NCBI RefSeq assembly: GCF_003576645.1
Contig: NC_044924.1
Span: forward strand, 3,003,471 to 3,067,470
DNA length: 64,000 nucleotides
From: Ipomoea triloba
Lineage: Eukaryota > Streptophyta > Magnoliopsida > Solanales > Convolvulaceae
Reading direction: 5' to 3'
Both the position numbers and the translations under genes were made by a program. Below are positions 50,060-61,987 of this stretch, piece after piece. Each line of letters opens with the position of its first letter. Positions within the stretch are counted from its first letter, which is position 1. A model generated the notes under the pieces. That model saw only the letters and a list, made by a program, of their open reading frames with translations. It had not been told where the DNA came from and made no database searches.

Positions 50060-52600
50060 CAGAGTAGTCAAATGAAAATAACCACAAACTAAATACCCCA
50101 AAAAATGATAAAGATATTTTGAAATAACACATCTCTTTAAACACATCACATGCACGTTTAATAGTTAAGATTTAATAAACTAAAGTTTCTTTTTTAAGAC
50201 TAGCTTTATTATATGTTGCCTACATTTTGTTTGTTTAATTTATTCTCGCTGTAATTCGTGCCTAAAAAATAATTGTTGCAAGGCTGAAACTTGAAATTAA
50301 CAATGAGTCCAATATTATCAGAAGTAGTTGGTGAGGTCGGCTGGGTTGGACCAAAGTTAGTCATTTTGACGGGTCAAGAAAAATTCAACCCGCCTTGAGT
50401 CCTGAGTTGGACAAAAAATTCACAAATAATTTTATTTTTTTTACAAATAGAATATTTAATTTATCATAATACCAACATTGTAAGAATTATCCTATTCATA
50501 TGAAAAAAAAAAGCTAATATTTATTTGCATGCAGAAAACATATAAATACTAATTAGAATAATAATTTATAACACGTGTCATATTAAGAAATTAAAGTTTT
50601 ATTGGTAACACTGATTTTACTATTTTTGGTCAAAATTTACTTCTTAAGTGGTAATGTTATTACGATAGTTAATGTAAATGTTGCCTACATTTGTTTGTTT
50701 AATTTATTCTCCTTGTAATCAGTGCCTAAAAACAATTATTGCAATGTTAAAACTTGAAATTAACAATGAGTCTAAAATTATCAGAAGTAGTTATTAGTGA
50801 GGTCGGTTGGGTAGGGCCAAAGTTATTCATTTTGACGGGTCAAGAAAAATTCAACCCGCCTTGAGTCCTAAGTTGAAAAATAAACACAAATAATTTTTTT
50901 TTTTGACAAATAGAATAAAATAACTTTCCAAAATTTAGAATATTTAATTTATCATAATACTAACATTGTAAGAATTATCCTAGTCATATGAAAAAAAAAA
51001 GCTAATATTTATTTGCATGCCGAAAACATATAAATACTAATTAGAATAATAATTTATAATACATGTCATATTAAGAAAATAAAGTTTTATTGGTAACACT
51101 GATTTTACTATTTTTCGGTAAAAATTTACTTTTTAAGTGGTAATGTTATTACGATAGTTAATGCACATGTTGCCTACATTTGTTTTTTTTTATTTTAATT
51201 TATTCTCCTTGTAATCAGTGCTTAAAAAATAATTATTGCAAGATGAAACTTGAAATTAACAATAAATCCAAATTTGTCAGAAGTTGTTGGTGAGGTCGGC
51301 TGGGTAGGGCCAAAGTTAGTCATTGTGACGAGTTAAGAAAAATTCAACTCAATTGAACCCGCTTTTAGTCTTGAGTTGGACATAAAAACTCACTAATAAT
51401 TCTTTTTACAAATAGAATAAAATAACTTACAAAGATGTAGAATATTTAATTAATCATAATACCAACATTGTAAGAGTTATCCTATTCATATGAAAAAAAC
51501 TAATATTTATTTACATACACAAAACATATAAATACTAATTAGAATAATAATTTATAATACGTGTCATATTAAGAAATTAAAGTTTTATTGGTAACACTGA
51601 TTTTACTATTTTCTGGTTAAAGTTAACTTTTTAAGTGCAATATAATGTTATTACGATAGTTAATGTACGTACGTTTTGCCTACATTTTGTTTGTTTAATT
51701 TGTTGTCCTTGTAATCCGTGCCTAAAAGTAATTATTGCAAGGTTAAAACTTGAAAATAATAATGGGTACAAAATGTCAGAAGTAGTTGGTGAGGTCGACT
51801 GGGTAGGGCCAAAGTTAGTCATACAGGTCAAGAAATATTCAACTCAATTCAACCCGCTTTGAGTTCTGATGAGTTGGACAAAAAACAACTCACTGATAAT
51901 TTTTTTTAATTTTACAAATAGAATAAAATAACTTACCAAGATGTAGAATATTTAATTTATCATAATACGAACATTGTAAGAGTTATCCTATTCATATGAA
52001 AAAAAACTAATATTTATTTGCATGCAGAAAACATATAAATACTAATTACAATAATAATATATAATACATGTCATATCATAAATAAAAGTTTTATTCTCAA
52101 CACTGACATTACTATTTTTCGGTAAAAGTTAACTTTTTAAGTGGCAATGTTATTACTATTATATTGTTAATGTATGTTGCCTACATTTATTTATTTATTT
52201 ATTATCCTTGTTATATGTGCCTAAAAATAATTAATGCATGGTTGGAACTTGCAACTAACAATGTGTCTTTAAATTGTTATTATTAGTTGGTGAGTCGGGT
52301 TGGATCGGGCTGTGGTTGGCTATTTTGGCGTACAAATAAAAACTAAACTCAATCTTACCTACCTTAGTCTTGAGTTGACAAGCAATCTCTCTAATAATTT
52401 TTTAAAACATAACATAAAATAAAATAGCAAGATGTTGTTGGAATATTATTTATCATAATACCAACATTGTAAAAGTTATCCTATTCATATGATAAAAACA
52501 TAGGAAACTAGCTTACCAATTTTATTTTTTTAAAAAAAATTCATTTGTATGCAGAAAACATATAAGTACTAATAAGAGTAATACTTGCATTCACATTAAT
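50060..52600. repeat. Tandem array of ~0.5-kb units upstream of G2
   Basis: Five copies share GAACTTGAAATTAACAATGA-type, TTTTGACGGGTCAAGAAAAA-type and AGAAAACATATAAATACTAA phrases. Anchor positions fall near 50290, 50753, 51250, 51749 and 52248, giving a period of 463-500 bp. Two older copies lie upstream of G1 (36600-37700). AT-rich, noncoding. Confidence 0.85.
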
Positions 52601-53440
52601 ATCCAGATTCATAAAATCAATAATTACTTTTCAAGTTTCATTATATCCATTCATCTTAGCATGAAATGAATTCTTCAATTAGTCAATTATATTTTTTTTA
52701 TTTTTATATATTTATAAATAAGGTGAGCTAATAATACAATCGCCTATTCCGTTGAAATCTGTGAACTAATTTGTATATGCATATCGCTTGACACGTGACT
52801 AAATCTACAACTGAATTTATTCTAAATATACGGTGGGATGAGTTGGATGGCCCCGTTGGACCCACCACCGCCTCAATATTTATAATTGAGTCAATATTGT
52901 GAATACCCACTTGTTAAATCGTGAACCAGGGTCCACCTTGCATGGTGGACCCTGGTCCAAAACAAAACCATTATATTGTGAAGACTTATTCAAAAAGAAG
53001 AAGAAAAATTCCAATTTAAGCACAAACTTCGAGGTCTTTGTTTGTATTTAATTTGTTACCTAGTTTTCCCAAAAAGCATCTTTCTCTTTATTTTTTTTTT
53101 AAAAATAAATCGAGTATGTGTGTGTGTATTCAAAAAGCATGTTAACGTTATTTTTTTTATATTTACTTTTTTTTTAAAAAAAAGGAACATCCTATCTATT
53201 TTAATTACTTGTCACCCAAATGTCTTTAATTTTTTCCATTATTAGTTTGATTGGTTATAATGTCAAATAAAAATTTCTATTCATTGAAAAACTTTTCATA
53301 TGTGGGTAATATTACTATTAAAAAAAACCGATACATTCTCTTCCTCAATTTTACAATTAAAATATTTTGTTTCTTTAAAATCACCTATCTAAGAAACAAT
53401 AAAAGATGAGAAATAAATTTATGTGCATGAAATTTATTAC
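52601..53440. other. Module sequence shared with 37760-38570 and 60540-61190
   Basis: No gene. The stretch aligns with the corresponding segments of the other two modules (phrases GTGAGCTAATAATACAATCG, CATCCTATCTATTTTAATTA). It includes a perfect palindrome at 52926-52955. Confidence 0.55.
52926..52955. repeat. Perfect 12-bp-arm palindrome
   Basis: Arms CCAGGGTCCACC and GGTGGACCCTGG flank a TTGCAT loop. The homologous site at 38085-38110 is degenerate. Confidence 0.85.
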
Positions 53441-53610
53441 CTTTCTTTCCTTCAAATCGTCTTTCAACTACATTGAAGAAGCGGTGATGATGATTGGAGC
53501 TCCACTTGAACTGATGTTGTTTCGATTTCTCACAAATAATCTCATAAGATCTATTATGATTTTCATCTAACAACGTCACAAAGAATAGTTAAATAGATGA
53601 AGATTGATTT
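53441..53610 (-). pseudogene. GARP exon-1 relic R5 (second subfamily)
   Basis: The minus strand reads LLDENHNRSYEIICEKSK, then HQFKWSSNHHHRFFNVVERR, then an extra base-triplet and GGKK-like end with a GTAATA donor. The start codon is lost, and no downstream exons are seen. Confidence 0.6.
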
Positions 53611-53779
53611 GATCAAATATAAAGTCAAATAGAAACTCGGTTAATGTAATATTAGCAAAAGATATGTTACATTTTTTAAAATTTACCGTAAAAATTTTGT
53701 TTCCTTAATTAAAATAAAATATTCAATCTATGTAATAATTGAAGATGAGAAACAAATTTATGTGCATGAGATTAATTAC

Positions 53780-53956
53780 CTTTCTTTCCTTCAACTCTTT
53801 CAACCACATTTAAGAAGCGGTGATGAATATTGGCACTCCACTTAAACTGAGGGTGTTTTGATTTCTCACAAAATCCAATTCCATAAGGTCTATTATGATT
53901 TCCATCTAACAACATCACAAAGATAAGTTCAAAGGATGAAGATTGGTCATCCACCA
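53780..53956 (-). pseudogene. GARP exon-1 relic R6 (second subfamily), still open
   Basis: A 59-codon open exon starting MVDDQSSSFELIFVMLLDGN and ending PQFKWSANIHHRFLNVVERV plus EGKK, then a GTAATT donor in phase 0. It is the best-kept member of this relic set, and a TTTAAATAGG TATA-like motif lies upstream at about 54157. I found no exon 2-6 that it could join except those of G2, 4.5 kb away and beyond G2's own first exon. Probably dead, but it could still be transcribed. Confidence 0.55.
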
Positions 53957-55482
53957 TAGAATGTCTCAACATGTTGTGTTCCATGGATGGAGACTAAAAA
54001 TCATTGGGCAATATTAAGATAGAAGATAAGAGAGGAGGATTTTTGTCGAGATCTTAACTCATTGAAATGGATATGGCTAACTAAACTACCAATAGAGTTG
54101 AGAAGGGAGGTTGAAGACTTGAAGACCTTTGTAGCCAATTCACAACAAGTGAAGAGTTTAAATAGGAAAACATTATATTATGGTCCACACAATAATATGC
54201 CAGTGTGATAACCCCACAATTAGAACATAAGGTCCACATAATTAGCGTGGGCTTCAACATTCAATTCCCTTAATTATTAACATTAAGGTAACAATATATA
54301 TTAATCATTATAAATTCACGTTTATTTCAAAATCATTGCGACTCGTCCTCACTTATTATTATCATAATTACATTACTAATTACAATACTAATCACATTAA
54401 ATACATACCCGTTTCTAATTGATGCAAGAGAAATTGGCCTTCCTTATCTATAATATAATGACCAATTTAAGTATTATGTTTTCTAATTTGACATTTTCAA
54501 AATTTTTGAAAGAATGAATTTAAAATTAATTTTTTTGAGAAAGTAGCTATGAACAGATACTACATTATAACAAAGTTAGTAGTACTAAAAAAAAACTGTT
54601 GATACCTTGAAGAAAATATAATGAAATTAAATAGTAGGGATGACAATTGGTTAGAGTGGGTCATGAATGACTACATTTACAACCTAATTCACCCTTGTAC
54701 TATGGTGAACATTTCCAACACCACCTGCCCGCTAGCCGGTTGCACGTAGTACCTAGGCCATCTCTATGGGTACCCCGCTACTCATTATCTTATTAAAAAT
54801 ATTCAATAAATAATAATAATATTTAAATTGTTTATATATAATAAAATATATTCACTAATTACATTAAAATATAAAATATTCAAATTATATCTAATAATTA
54901 AATTTTTAATTTTTTCAAACAAACTTATTAGTTTATATATATATCGTTTTCCATATTGGAAGGTCTCAATGGGGGTGTGTTCTATGGAGAAAGTCTAAAA
55001 ACAGCGTTAGGGTTTTTGGTTTAGAAGTTGACTCGTTGAAGCAACGATGGCGATCTAAGCTAGCTACTGGCTAGGGTTGAGAGGGGAAGTTTCAGACGGG
55101 ATCGGAAGAGCTTTAATTTGAGGCCATTCATAACAAGCGAAGTGAATAAATAAGGAATGCAATTATCTTGTTGAGTTTTACACTTTTACTGTAATTTACC
55201 GTGCATAAACTGTGCTATTTTGGGACAACTTAGGATCAAAATTCCAATATTAGTACGTTGTTTCACAATTTTTGAGTTAATCTAGATTATGCAAAGATCT
55301 AATTAATACCCATATATGCTCGATCTAGATGAATATATTTTCATCATCTTAAACATATACAAACAAACACCATAATAATATAGTAGCTAGATACATACCT
55401 AGCTACATTGTCTTACATATTCCAACAAAATTAATAACCAAATATAAAAGACCTAAGAATATGACACCAATGGATGGGTAAT
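53957..55482. other. Intergenic between relic R6 and G4
   Basis: 54600-54930 matches 42110-42340. 54940-55120 is a leader/promoter relic matching 43690-43880 (AAACAGCGTTA, GGCTAGGGTTGAGAGG). 55170-55390 is the conserved 3' flank of the GARP genes. No intact gene. Confidence 0.55.
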
Positions 55483-56694
55483 TCACACATTAGGCCTGGA
55501 ACTGTCATGACCCTCATTGACAGGCGGTTCAAGTGTGAGAGTGAGATCGATCTTAGGTTTTTTTGTTGCACTGTCACCAAGCATTAGCTCCAATCTCACA
55601 TTCTCATCACCAACCTCATCATCAACACCAACAATCTGCTAAAGATAGAATGCGGGCATTATTAATCAATTCAATGAATTATTGTAGTAAACAAAATAAT
55701 GTGGTTCTTGGAATAGTTTCAACATAAATTCATTGTTATTTACCGGCCTCTTTCTGCACTCTTGAAATACCCCCTCGAACAATATGGTCTCTTGCTGTGT
55801 TGTTGAAAAACCCATCATCCTATAAATCCACCATTTATTCCGGTCAAATGTCAATAATACTAAAAATGTTGTTATATATTGTATTAGCACTTGAGAAAAA
55901 GACTAAAAAAATCCTAACTAATAATAACCTCATCATAGGAGGTATGCTAGGAGGCATCGGCCCCACTGGATCAATGTACAATCTGGGAGGACTCGGCTGT
56001 GGCCAAGCTTGTTGGTAGTGAATGGGGACCGACCAACCGTAACCACCATTACCTGTCAAACCCATCTGTGCAGCTGCAGTTGCAACTATAGCTTCAGCTT
56101 CTTGAGAAGAATTAAAGTGGAAGAAATAATGTTTTTTTTTTTTTTTAATGTATGAAATGGAGATTCCGCCATGGAAGAATATATATACCTCTGGTTGCCT
56201 GTTGTTGAGCAAAGCAAAAACTCCTGTACATCTGAGTACAACAAATTCATTAGTCTCATAAAAAAAAAAATTATTCATGTATGTATGTTGTGTTTAAAGG
56301 GCGAAATTTGTTTAATTTCTTTCTGACCTGCAAGTGACTACCCACTTGACTTAAGGTTAGATCTTTTTCTTTCATTAGATCCATAATGGCTTTTGGAGTT
56401 GCACCTGCATGCAATGATGAATCAATATATAATACATAAAATAATCAAACCAAATAACTTAAGAATGATTTATATATAATAAAATAAAGTAAATTATTAT
56501 ATATGTGATTGGAATTGATCGAATTCATTACTTTGCTCTCCTCCAAGGAATTCAACAGCATTCAAGAAACGGCGGTGTAGATCAGGGGTCCACTTGATGA
56601 CCCGGGAAGAAGAAGAAGAAGAAAGAAGAGGGTTTTCACCCATGGAGGAGGGACGAAGCTGCTGGTTTCTTTCTGGTGATGATTGCTTACTCAT
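55483..56694 (-). CDS. G4: GARP/G2-like MYB-related repressor with canonical SHLQMYR and two EAR-type motifs, six exons
   Basis: Exons (minus strand): 56532-56694, 56328-56404, 56189-56231, 55929-56100, 55744-55819 and 55483-55635; in phase, 227 residues. It starts MSKQSSPERNQQ. The GARP domain (33-83) reads VIKWTPDLHRRFLNAVEFLG ... ATPKAIMDLM ... SQVGSHLQ|MYRS, with the normal SHLQMYR end that G1 and G2 have lost. Exon 4 has an Ala-rich start and ends RLYIDPVGPMPPSIPPMMR. The C-terminal exon has two LxLxL sequences: LELML (192-196) and LTLTL within DLTLTLEPP (208-212). This is the best candidate for a functional DNA-binding repressor in the cluster. A start at the second Met (MGENPLL, residue 18) is also possible. 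Confidence 0.85.
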
Positions 56695-56778
56695 TGAATT
56701 GAAACAGTAATTAGAAGCGGAGCTACAAATTAAACAAAGTGAGGTGAGGATGAAGAAAGCTCACAACAATTGCAGACG

Positions 56779-56787
56779 TTAAATAGG
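56779..56787 (-). promoter_or_regulatory. Conserved TATA-like element of G4
   Basis: CCTATTTAA on the minus strand, 85 bp above the ATG, embedded in a block (CAACAATTGCAGACGTTAAA) kept at psi3 and G5. Confidence 0.5.
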
Positions 56788-57399
56788 GCCAAAACCATTC
56801 CACTTTACTGGCAATTGTCTTCCATGCAATATTCCAATTGCCACATCGCTCGGATTTCCATTTGTCAGACAACATTGCTTTTGAATTCTTCTGTAAATTA
56901 ATCCAAAACACCTCAACCCTAAAGCTCTCCATGATTTTCATCAATATACAACACTACGTGAAGCTGGGAATTGTCATCAAATTATTATATTCACCTCCTT
57001 AAACACTTCCTTAATTAACATAATGATGGACCGTTGAGACCTTCTCCTAGACTCCTACCATGGATTACCAACCCTAAGCTAATAAATATGGATTAATTAT
57101 GTTCCCTTTTAAAGCAAAATAAAGGATCTATTTAGAAATTCGAAAGACTCATTTTTCTGAGTATTGGGTATTGGTTCTTTTTTCAAACTAAAAATGATGG
57201 GACATCTATAGTCAAGTTATTATTTCATATAAAATATTAATTATTTGAAATTGATAAATGTATTTAACTCCGAATTAAAGAAATAGATTGAAAAAAAAAA
57301 AAACTTGATTAAAAAATTTGAGTTACATTGTCATCAAGGTCAAACCAAAAGTTTTTAGTGCCTAACCCAACTTGGTCCTACCCAATATAGTCCAAATAA
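56788..57399. other. G4 upstream region
   Basis: The first 150 bp are conserved with psi3 and G5 (ACTGGCAATTGTCTTCCATG). The remainder is AT-rich. No gene. Confidence 0.5.
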
Positions 57400-59420
57400 T
57401 TGTAACTAAGTATATGGCAAGTGACAAGTATTTTTCGATCGAATGTTGGCATGTTGAGCAGATATTATATATAAGTTAGATTGTAGTACTCAAAAAGCAT
57501 ATGGAAATTAAAGTCAGGCAGCTCATTTAACACCACTCAGAGGGAGAAGAGAGAGATCTGAACATGTTAGAATACTGATTTTAAAAATTTGTCTTCCAAA
57601 CACATCACCTAAGCTAATATGTAATTCATACAAACTAAATAGTGGTTATATATACAGTACAATAAACCTCAAATAAATTATATCATTTTCAATTATCTTA
57701 ATTATAATGTTTTTCTTTTAGCAAAAAAAAATTAAATAATAATGAAAAAGAAAGAGGGGGTGTTGGAACTTTCATTTTGTTAGGTAATACTACACACAGA
57801 TCGAGAGAAGCATTTGATCCCATTCATTACGTTGGTGGAATAGAGTGGGCCGCGCATGTGCAAGCATAGGATGCTAAATTGCTAATGTAACGCAAAAAGT
57901 TATATTTTAATAATATTATTTAGAAATGATAAATTGACAACTATTTCAAATCAATGTCAAAGAAGCATACATCAAAGCAAAAAGAGTCCATAAAACACAA
58001 CTAAATATATGGCAAGTCAGTCTGCTCATTTAACACCACTCAGAGTGAGGAGAGAGAGCATAACATGTTAGAACGATTTTAAAAATTTGTCTTCCAAACA
58101 CATCCCCTAAGCTAATATGTAATTCATACAAACTAAATAGTGGTTATATATACAGTACAATAAACCTCAAATAAATTATAGCATTTTCAATTATCTTAAT
58201 TATAATGTTTTTCTTTTAGCAAAAAAAAATGATATATAATAATGAAAATGAAAGAGGGGTTTTGGAACTTTCATTTTGTAATTAGGTAATACTACACACA
58301 GATCGAGAGAAGTATTTGGCCCCATTCATTACGTTGGTGGAATACAGTGGGTTGCGCATGTGCAAGCATAGGATGCTAAATTGTTAATGTAACGCAAAAC
58401 GTTATATTATAATAATATTATTTAGAAATAAATTGATAACTATTTCAAATCAATGTCAAAAAATCATACATCAAAGCAAAGAGTCCATAAAACACAACTA
58501 AGTATATGGCAAGTCACTCATTTATAGTGAGGAGAGAGAGAGCATAACATGTTAGAATGATTTTAAAAATTTGTCTTCCAAACACATCACCTAAGCTAAT
58601 ATGTAATTCATACAAACTGAATAGTGGTTATATATACAGTACAATAATCCTCAAATAAATATAATCATTATAGCATATTCAATTATCTTATAATGTTTTT
58701 CGTTTAGCAAAAAATAAAAATAAAAATAATAATAAAAATGAAAAAGGGATGTTGGAACTTGCATTTTGCTAAGTAATACTACGCAGATCGAGAAAAGCAT
58801 TTCGTCTCATTCATCACGATGGTGGAATATAGTGGGCCCCATGTGCAAGCATAGGATGCTAAATTGCTAATGTAACGTCAAGCGTTATATATATTATAAT
58901 AATATTATTTATAAATGATAAATTGATAACTATTTCAAATCAATATCAAAGAGCTAAAGACCTTGTGGTCTAGTGGCACCTGATGTCCCCATTAATTCGA
59001 GCCTCAGTGGAGTCAAGCCACTCATTTAACACCACTCGGAGAGAAAAAATTAAGATCAAGCATGTTAGAATGATTTTTTTTTAAAAAAATCTTCCAAAAT
59101 ATCACCTAAAGCTAATACATAATTAATCCAAACTAAATAGTGGTTATATATATATATATATATATATATAGTACAATAACCCTCAAATAAATATCATAAT
59201 TATAACATATTCAATTATCTTATACTATTTTTCTTTTAGCAAAAAAAAAGATTAAAATAATAAAGAAAATAATAGAGGGGTGTTGGAACTTGCATTCTGC
59301 TAAGTAATACTACACAAATCGAGAGAAGCATTTGGTCTTATTCATTACGTTGGTGAAGTACAGTGGGCCGCATGTAAGTATATGATGCTAATGTATCGCC
59401 ACACGTTATATATAATAATA
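57400..59420. repeat. Tandem array of ~0.5-kb units upstream of G4
   Basis: Four copies, anchored by CTCATTTAACACCACTC-type phrases at about 57518, 58023, 58515 and 59022. Each contains CATGTTAGAA, TGGTTATATATACAGTACAA and TGTTGGAACTT-type phrases. A tRNA-like fragment has inserted in the last junction (58957-59018). A single related copy lies upstream of psi3 (47210-47660). No genes. Confidence 0.85.
58957..59018 (+). repeat. tRNA-like SINE fragment, copy 3
   Basis: AAAGACCTTGTGGTCTAGTG is followed by GCACCTGATGTCCCCATTAA and a B-box-like ATTCGAGCCTCAGTGG. It is shorter than copy 2, with an internal deletion. Confidence 0.5.
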
Positions 59421-59649
59421 TTATTTATAGAGTCTATAGTATTCAAAAAAAAAACAATTCAAATTTCATTGTATGATTGACACTAATATAATTATTAGAA
59501 ATTTCAATTATAGCACTTGATATATATGAGAATTAAAAGGGAAGATGTGATATAAAGACTAAAATGCCCTTTTGTCATAACAACAATAATAATAACTCAA
59601 TCTCATGATGGAGGGATAATTTTAGTCCTAGAAATTTTTTTTTCTCCCA

Positions 59650-59900
59650 TTCTAACCTGCCAGCAGTGGCTCCTAACTTGATTTAAGTGACTTTTGGAGT
59701 TACATCAGCAATATAATTATAAACCAGTATACACATAAAAGAATTAAGAATAAATTCATAATTCTTGAAATTTAAATATTTTAATTTTCTATAAGTAAAT
59801 AATCCCATGGGCAAGGAATATTCTAATTGGGGTGAAGGGAGTTGATTCCATTGCTCTCCTCCAAGAAAAAGTGATGAAAATAAGCACTCCACTTGAACCG
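59650..59900 (-). pseudogene. G1/G2-type gene relic, exons 1-2
   Basis: 59845-59900 keeps a shortened GARP start (RFKWSAYFHHFFL joined to GGEQ), followed by G1/G2-type intron sequence (GGTGAAGGGAG phrase at 59830 on the plus strand). 59655-59708 is an exon-2 relic (GATGTAACTCCAAAAGT... AGCCACT) with an internal deletion. The rest of the gene is missing. It is the G1/G2 position of the third module. Confidence 0.6.
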
Positions 59901-61189
59901 ATGAAACTAGCTTACCCCAAAATAAATAAATAAATAAAAGCAAATATTAATTGTATGCAGAAAACATATAATCACTAATAGAATTAATGTCAGCTTGGAT
60001 CCTCTGAATATAGTGTCACTGTCACGTATAATCCTAAATTTTTAATTTAATCACTCTTGGTCGTCCTTCAGCTTTCAAGTTAACAGGTCGTCCTTCAACT
60101 TTTAAATTAACTCCATCAATGGTCCTTCAATTTTTAACTTTTAACCAGTCATGATCCTAAACTTTTCCCTTACTTAAACTATAGAAGGACCAGGCCACAA
60201 CTAGTTAAAATTAAAAGTTGAAAGGCTAAAAGAGGTTAAATTGAAAGTTTCGGACTAAACGTTGCGGTGTCACTATACTCAAAGGACCCCAGCTAGTATT
60301 TACTCTTACTAATAATTGTGGTCACATTAATATCCAAAGATGCATAAAATCATTAATTATTTTTTAAGGTGTCATGATCCTAAACTTTGCTCTTACTTAA
60401 ATTATAGAAGGACCAGGCCACACAACTAGTTAAAATTAAAAGTCAGAAGATCAAAAGAGATTAAATTGAAAGTTTAGAACTAAACGTGACAAAATTACTA
60501 TACTCAAAAGACGCCAACTGACATTTAATCTTACTAAATGTCCAAAGATTCATAAAATTATTAATTATTTTTCAAGGTTCATTGCATTCATTCATCTTAA
60601 CATGAAATTTTTTTTTCTTAATTTTTTTTATGAGGTTCAAACCTGTGACCCTCATTTGAGAAAATTACAAAGATGCCATATATTGAACTACAGGCTACTA
60701 CGCATAAATATGGTAGGCTAATGCAATCGCATATCTCATTGAAATATGTGGTCTGAATGAACTAATTTGTTTATGCATACATCTTAACATGCCACTAAAT
60801 TTATAACTCAATTCATTTATTCTTAATATATTTATTTATTTTGATTCCAGTTCCTATTTACTATTAAAACAAAGTAACTCATTCTACTTAAACTCATTAC
60901 GATTACCAAATATTTGATTCTAGTACTATTCTGGTTCCAACATTTGAACTAATTGCACCCTTGCTCTTTTTAATTTAAAGAGCATCCTATATATTTTAAT
61001 TACTTGTCACCCTAATACATGTCTTTAATTCTTCCCATTATTAGTTTGATTGATTATAATATCAAATAAAAATTTGGCCCAACAACAACAACAACATTAT
61101 CCCCGTCAATTTACCATTAAAATTTGTTGTTTCCTTAAAATCACTAATATATGAAACAAGAGAAGATGAGAAATAAATTGATGTGCATG
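59901..61189. other. Third-module intergenic sequence
   Basis: Aligned in part with 37650-38570 and 52500-53440 (AGCTTACC, TGCAGAAAACATATAATCAC, AGGCTAATGCAATCGCATAT). 60000-60300 and 60370-60540 are a direct duplication (ATTATAGAAGGACCAGGCCA phrase). No gene. Confidence 0.5.
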
Positions 61190-61290
61190 AAATTGATTAC
61201 ATTTCTTTCTTCCAATTCTTTCAACTACATTGAAGAAGCGGTGATGAAGATGGACACCCCAACTTTAACTAAGGGTATTTTGATTTCACA
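61190..61290 (-). pseudogene. GARP exon-1 relic R9 (second subfamily)
   Basis: The minus strand still shows the DNA of TGGxxxTCCATCTTCATCACCGCTTCTTCAATG, that is, HHRFFNVV and the ERIGR-like end. It is truncated and out of frame elsewhere. Confidence 0.45.
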
Positions 61291-61479
61291 CAAAGTCAAA
61301 AATCCCATAAGATTTAATGTTTTATGTAAAATGATTCATATTTTGTATATTGCACAAAATAAAAAATTATTTCATATAAAATATTAATTATTTTAAATTA
61401 ATAAATGTATTAACTCTAAAATTAAGAAATAGAAAAAGAACTTAACCCGATATAGTCTAATTTGAACTACAAAAATTCA

Positions 61480-61615
61480 AATGCTAGGGGGCATTGGTGC
61501 AACTAGGCCACCATGGTGTGCGTGCAACGATCGTGCGGGTGGTTCATGTAGTGGCAGGGTCAGTGATTGTGGTGGAGTAATATAGAGCTGATCATCGTAA
61601 CGATAGGCTTGTTTA
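61480..61615 (-). pseudogene. Exon-4 relic of a G3/G5-type gene
   Basis: The minus strand reads AYRYDDQLYITPPQSLTLPL and ends in GLVAPMPPSI, aligning with the HYRYGHQFYTAPPLNS ... MPPSIPPSM part of exon 4. No neighbouring exons remain; the 3' flank of the family begins about 30 bp beyond it. Confidence 0.5.
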
Positions 61616-61987
61616 ATGTTTGAAAGGTTCAATTACGCAATTTTAGATTATATATAAATGAGGAATACACTTATGTTAATGAACTTTTACCCTAATTTAC
61701 TGTGCATACACTGTGCTATTTTAAGACAACTTAAAAAGCAATATTCCAATATTAGTTGTCTCACAATTTTGAGTTAATCTAGATTATGCAAAGATCTAAT
61801 TAGCACCCATATATGCTCGAAATTAATATATTGCCATTTTAAATATATACAAACATGCATAATTACAAAACACCATAATAGATAGCTAAATACATACGAC
61901 CTAACTACATTATCTTACATTCCAACAAAATTAAGCAAATACAAATTAAAGGACCTAAGAATATGACCCAAATAGATCGGAAATTCA

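Noticed and set aside
53780..53956. Treating relic R6 as a functional gene
   Set aside because: Although exon 1 is open, I found no later exons before the next gene; listed as a relic with a caveat.
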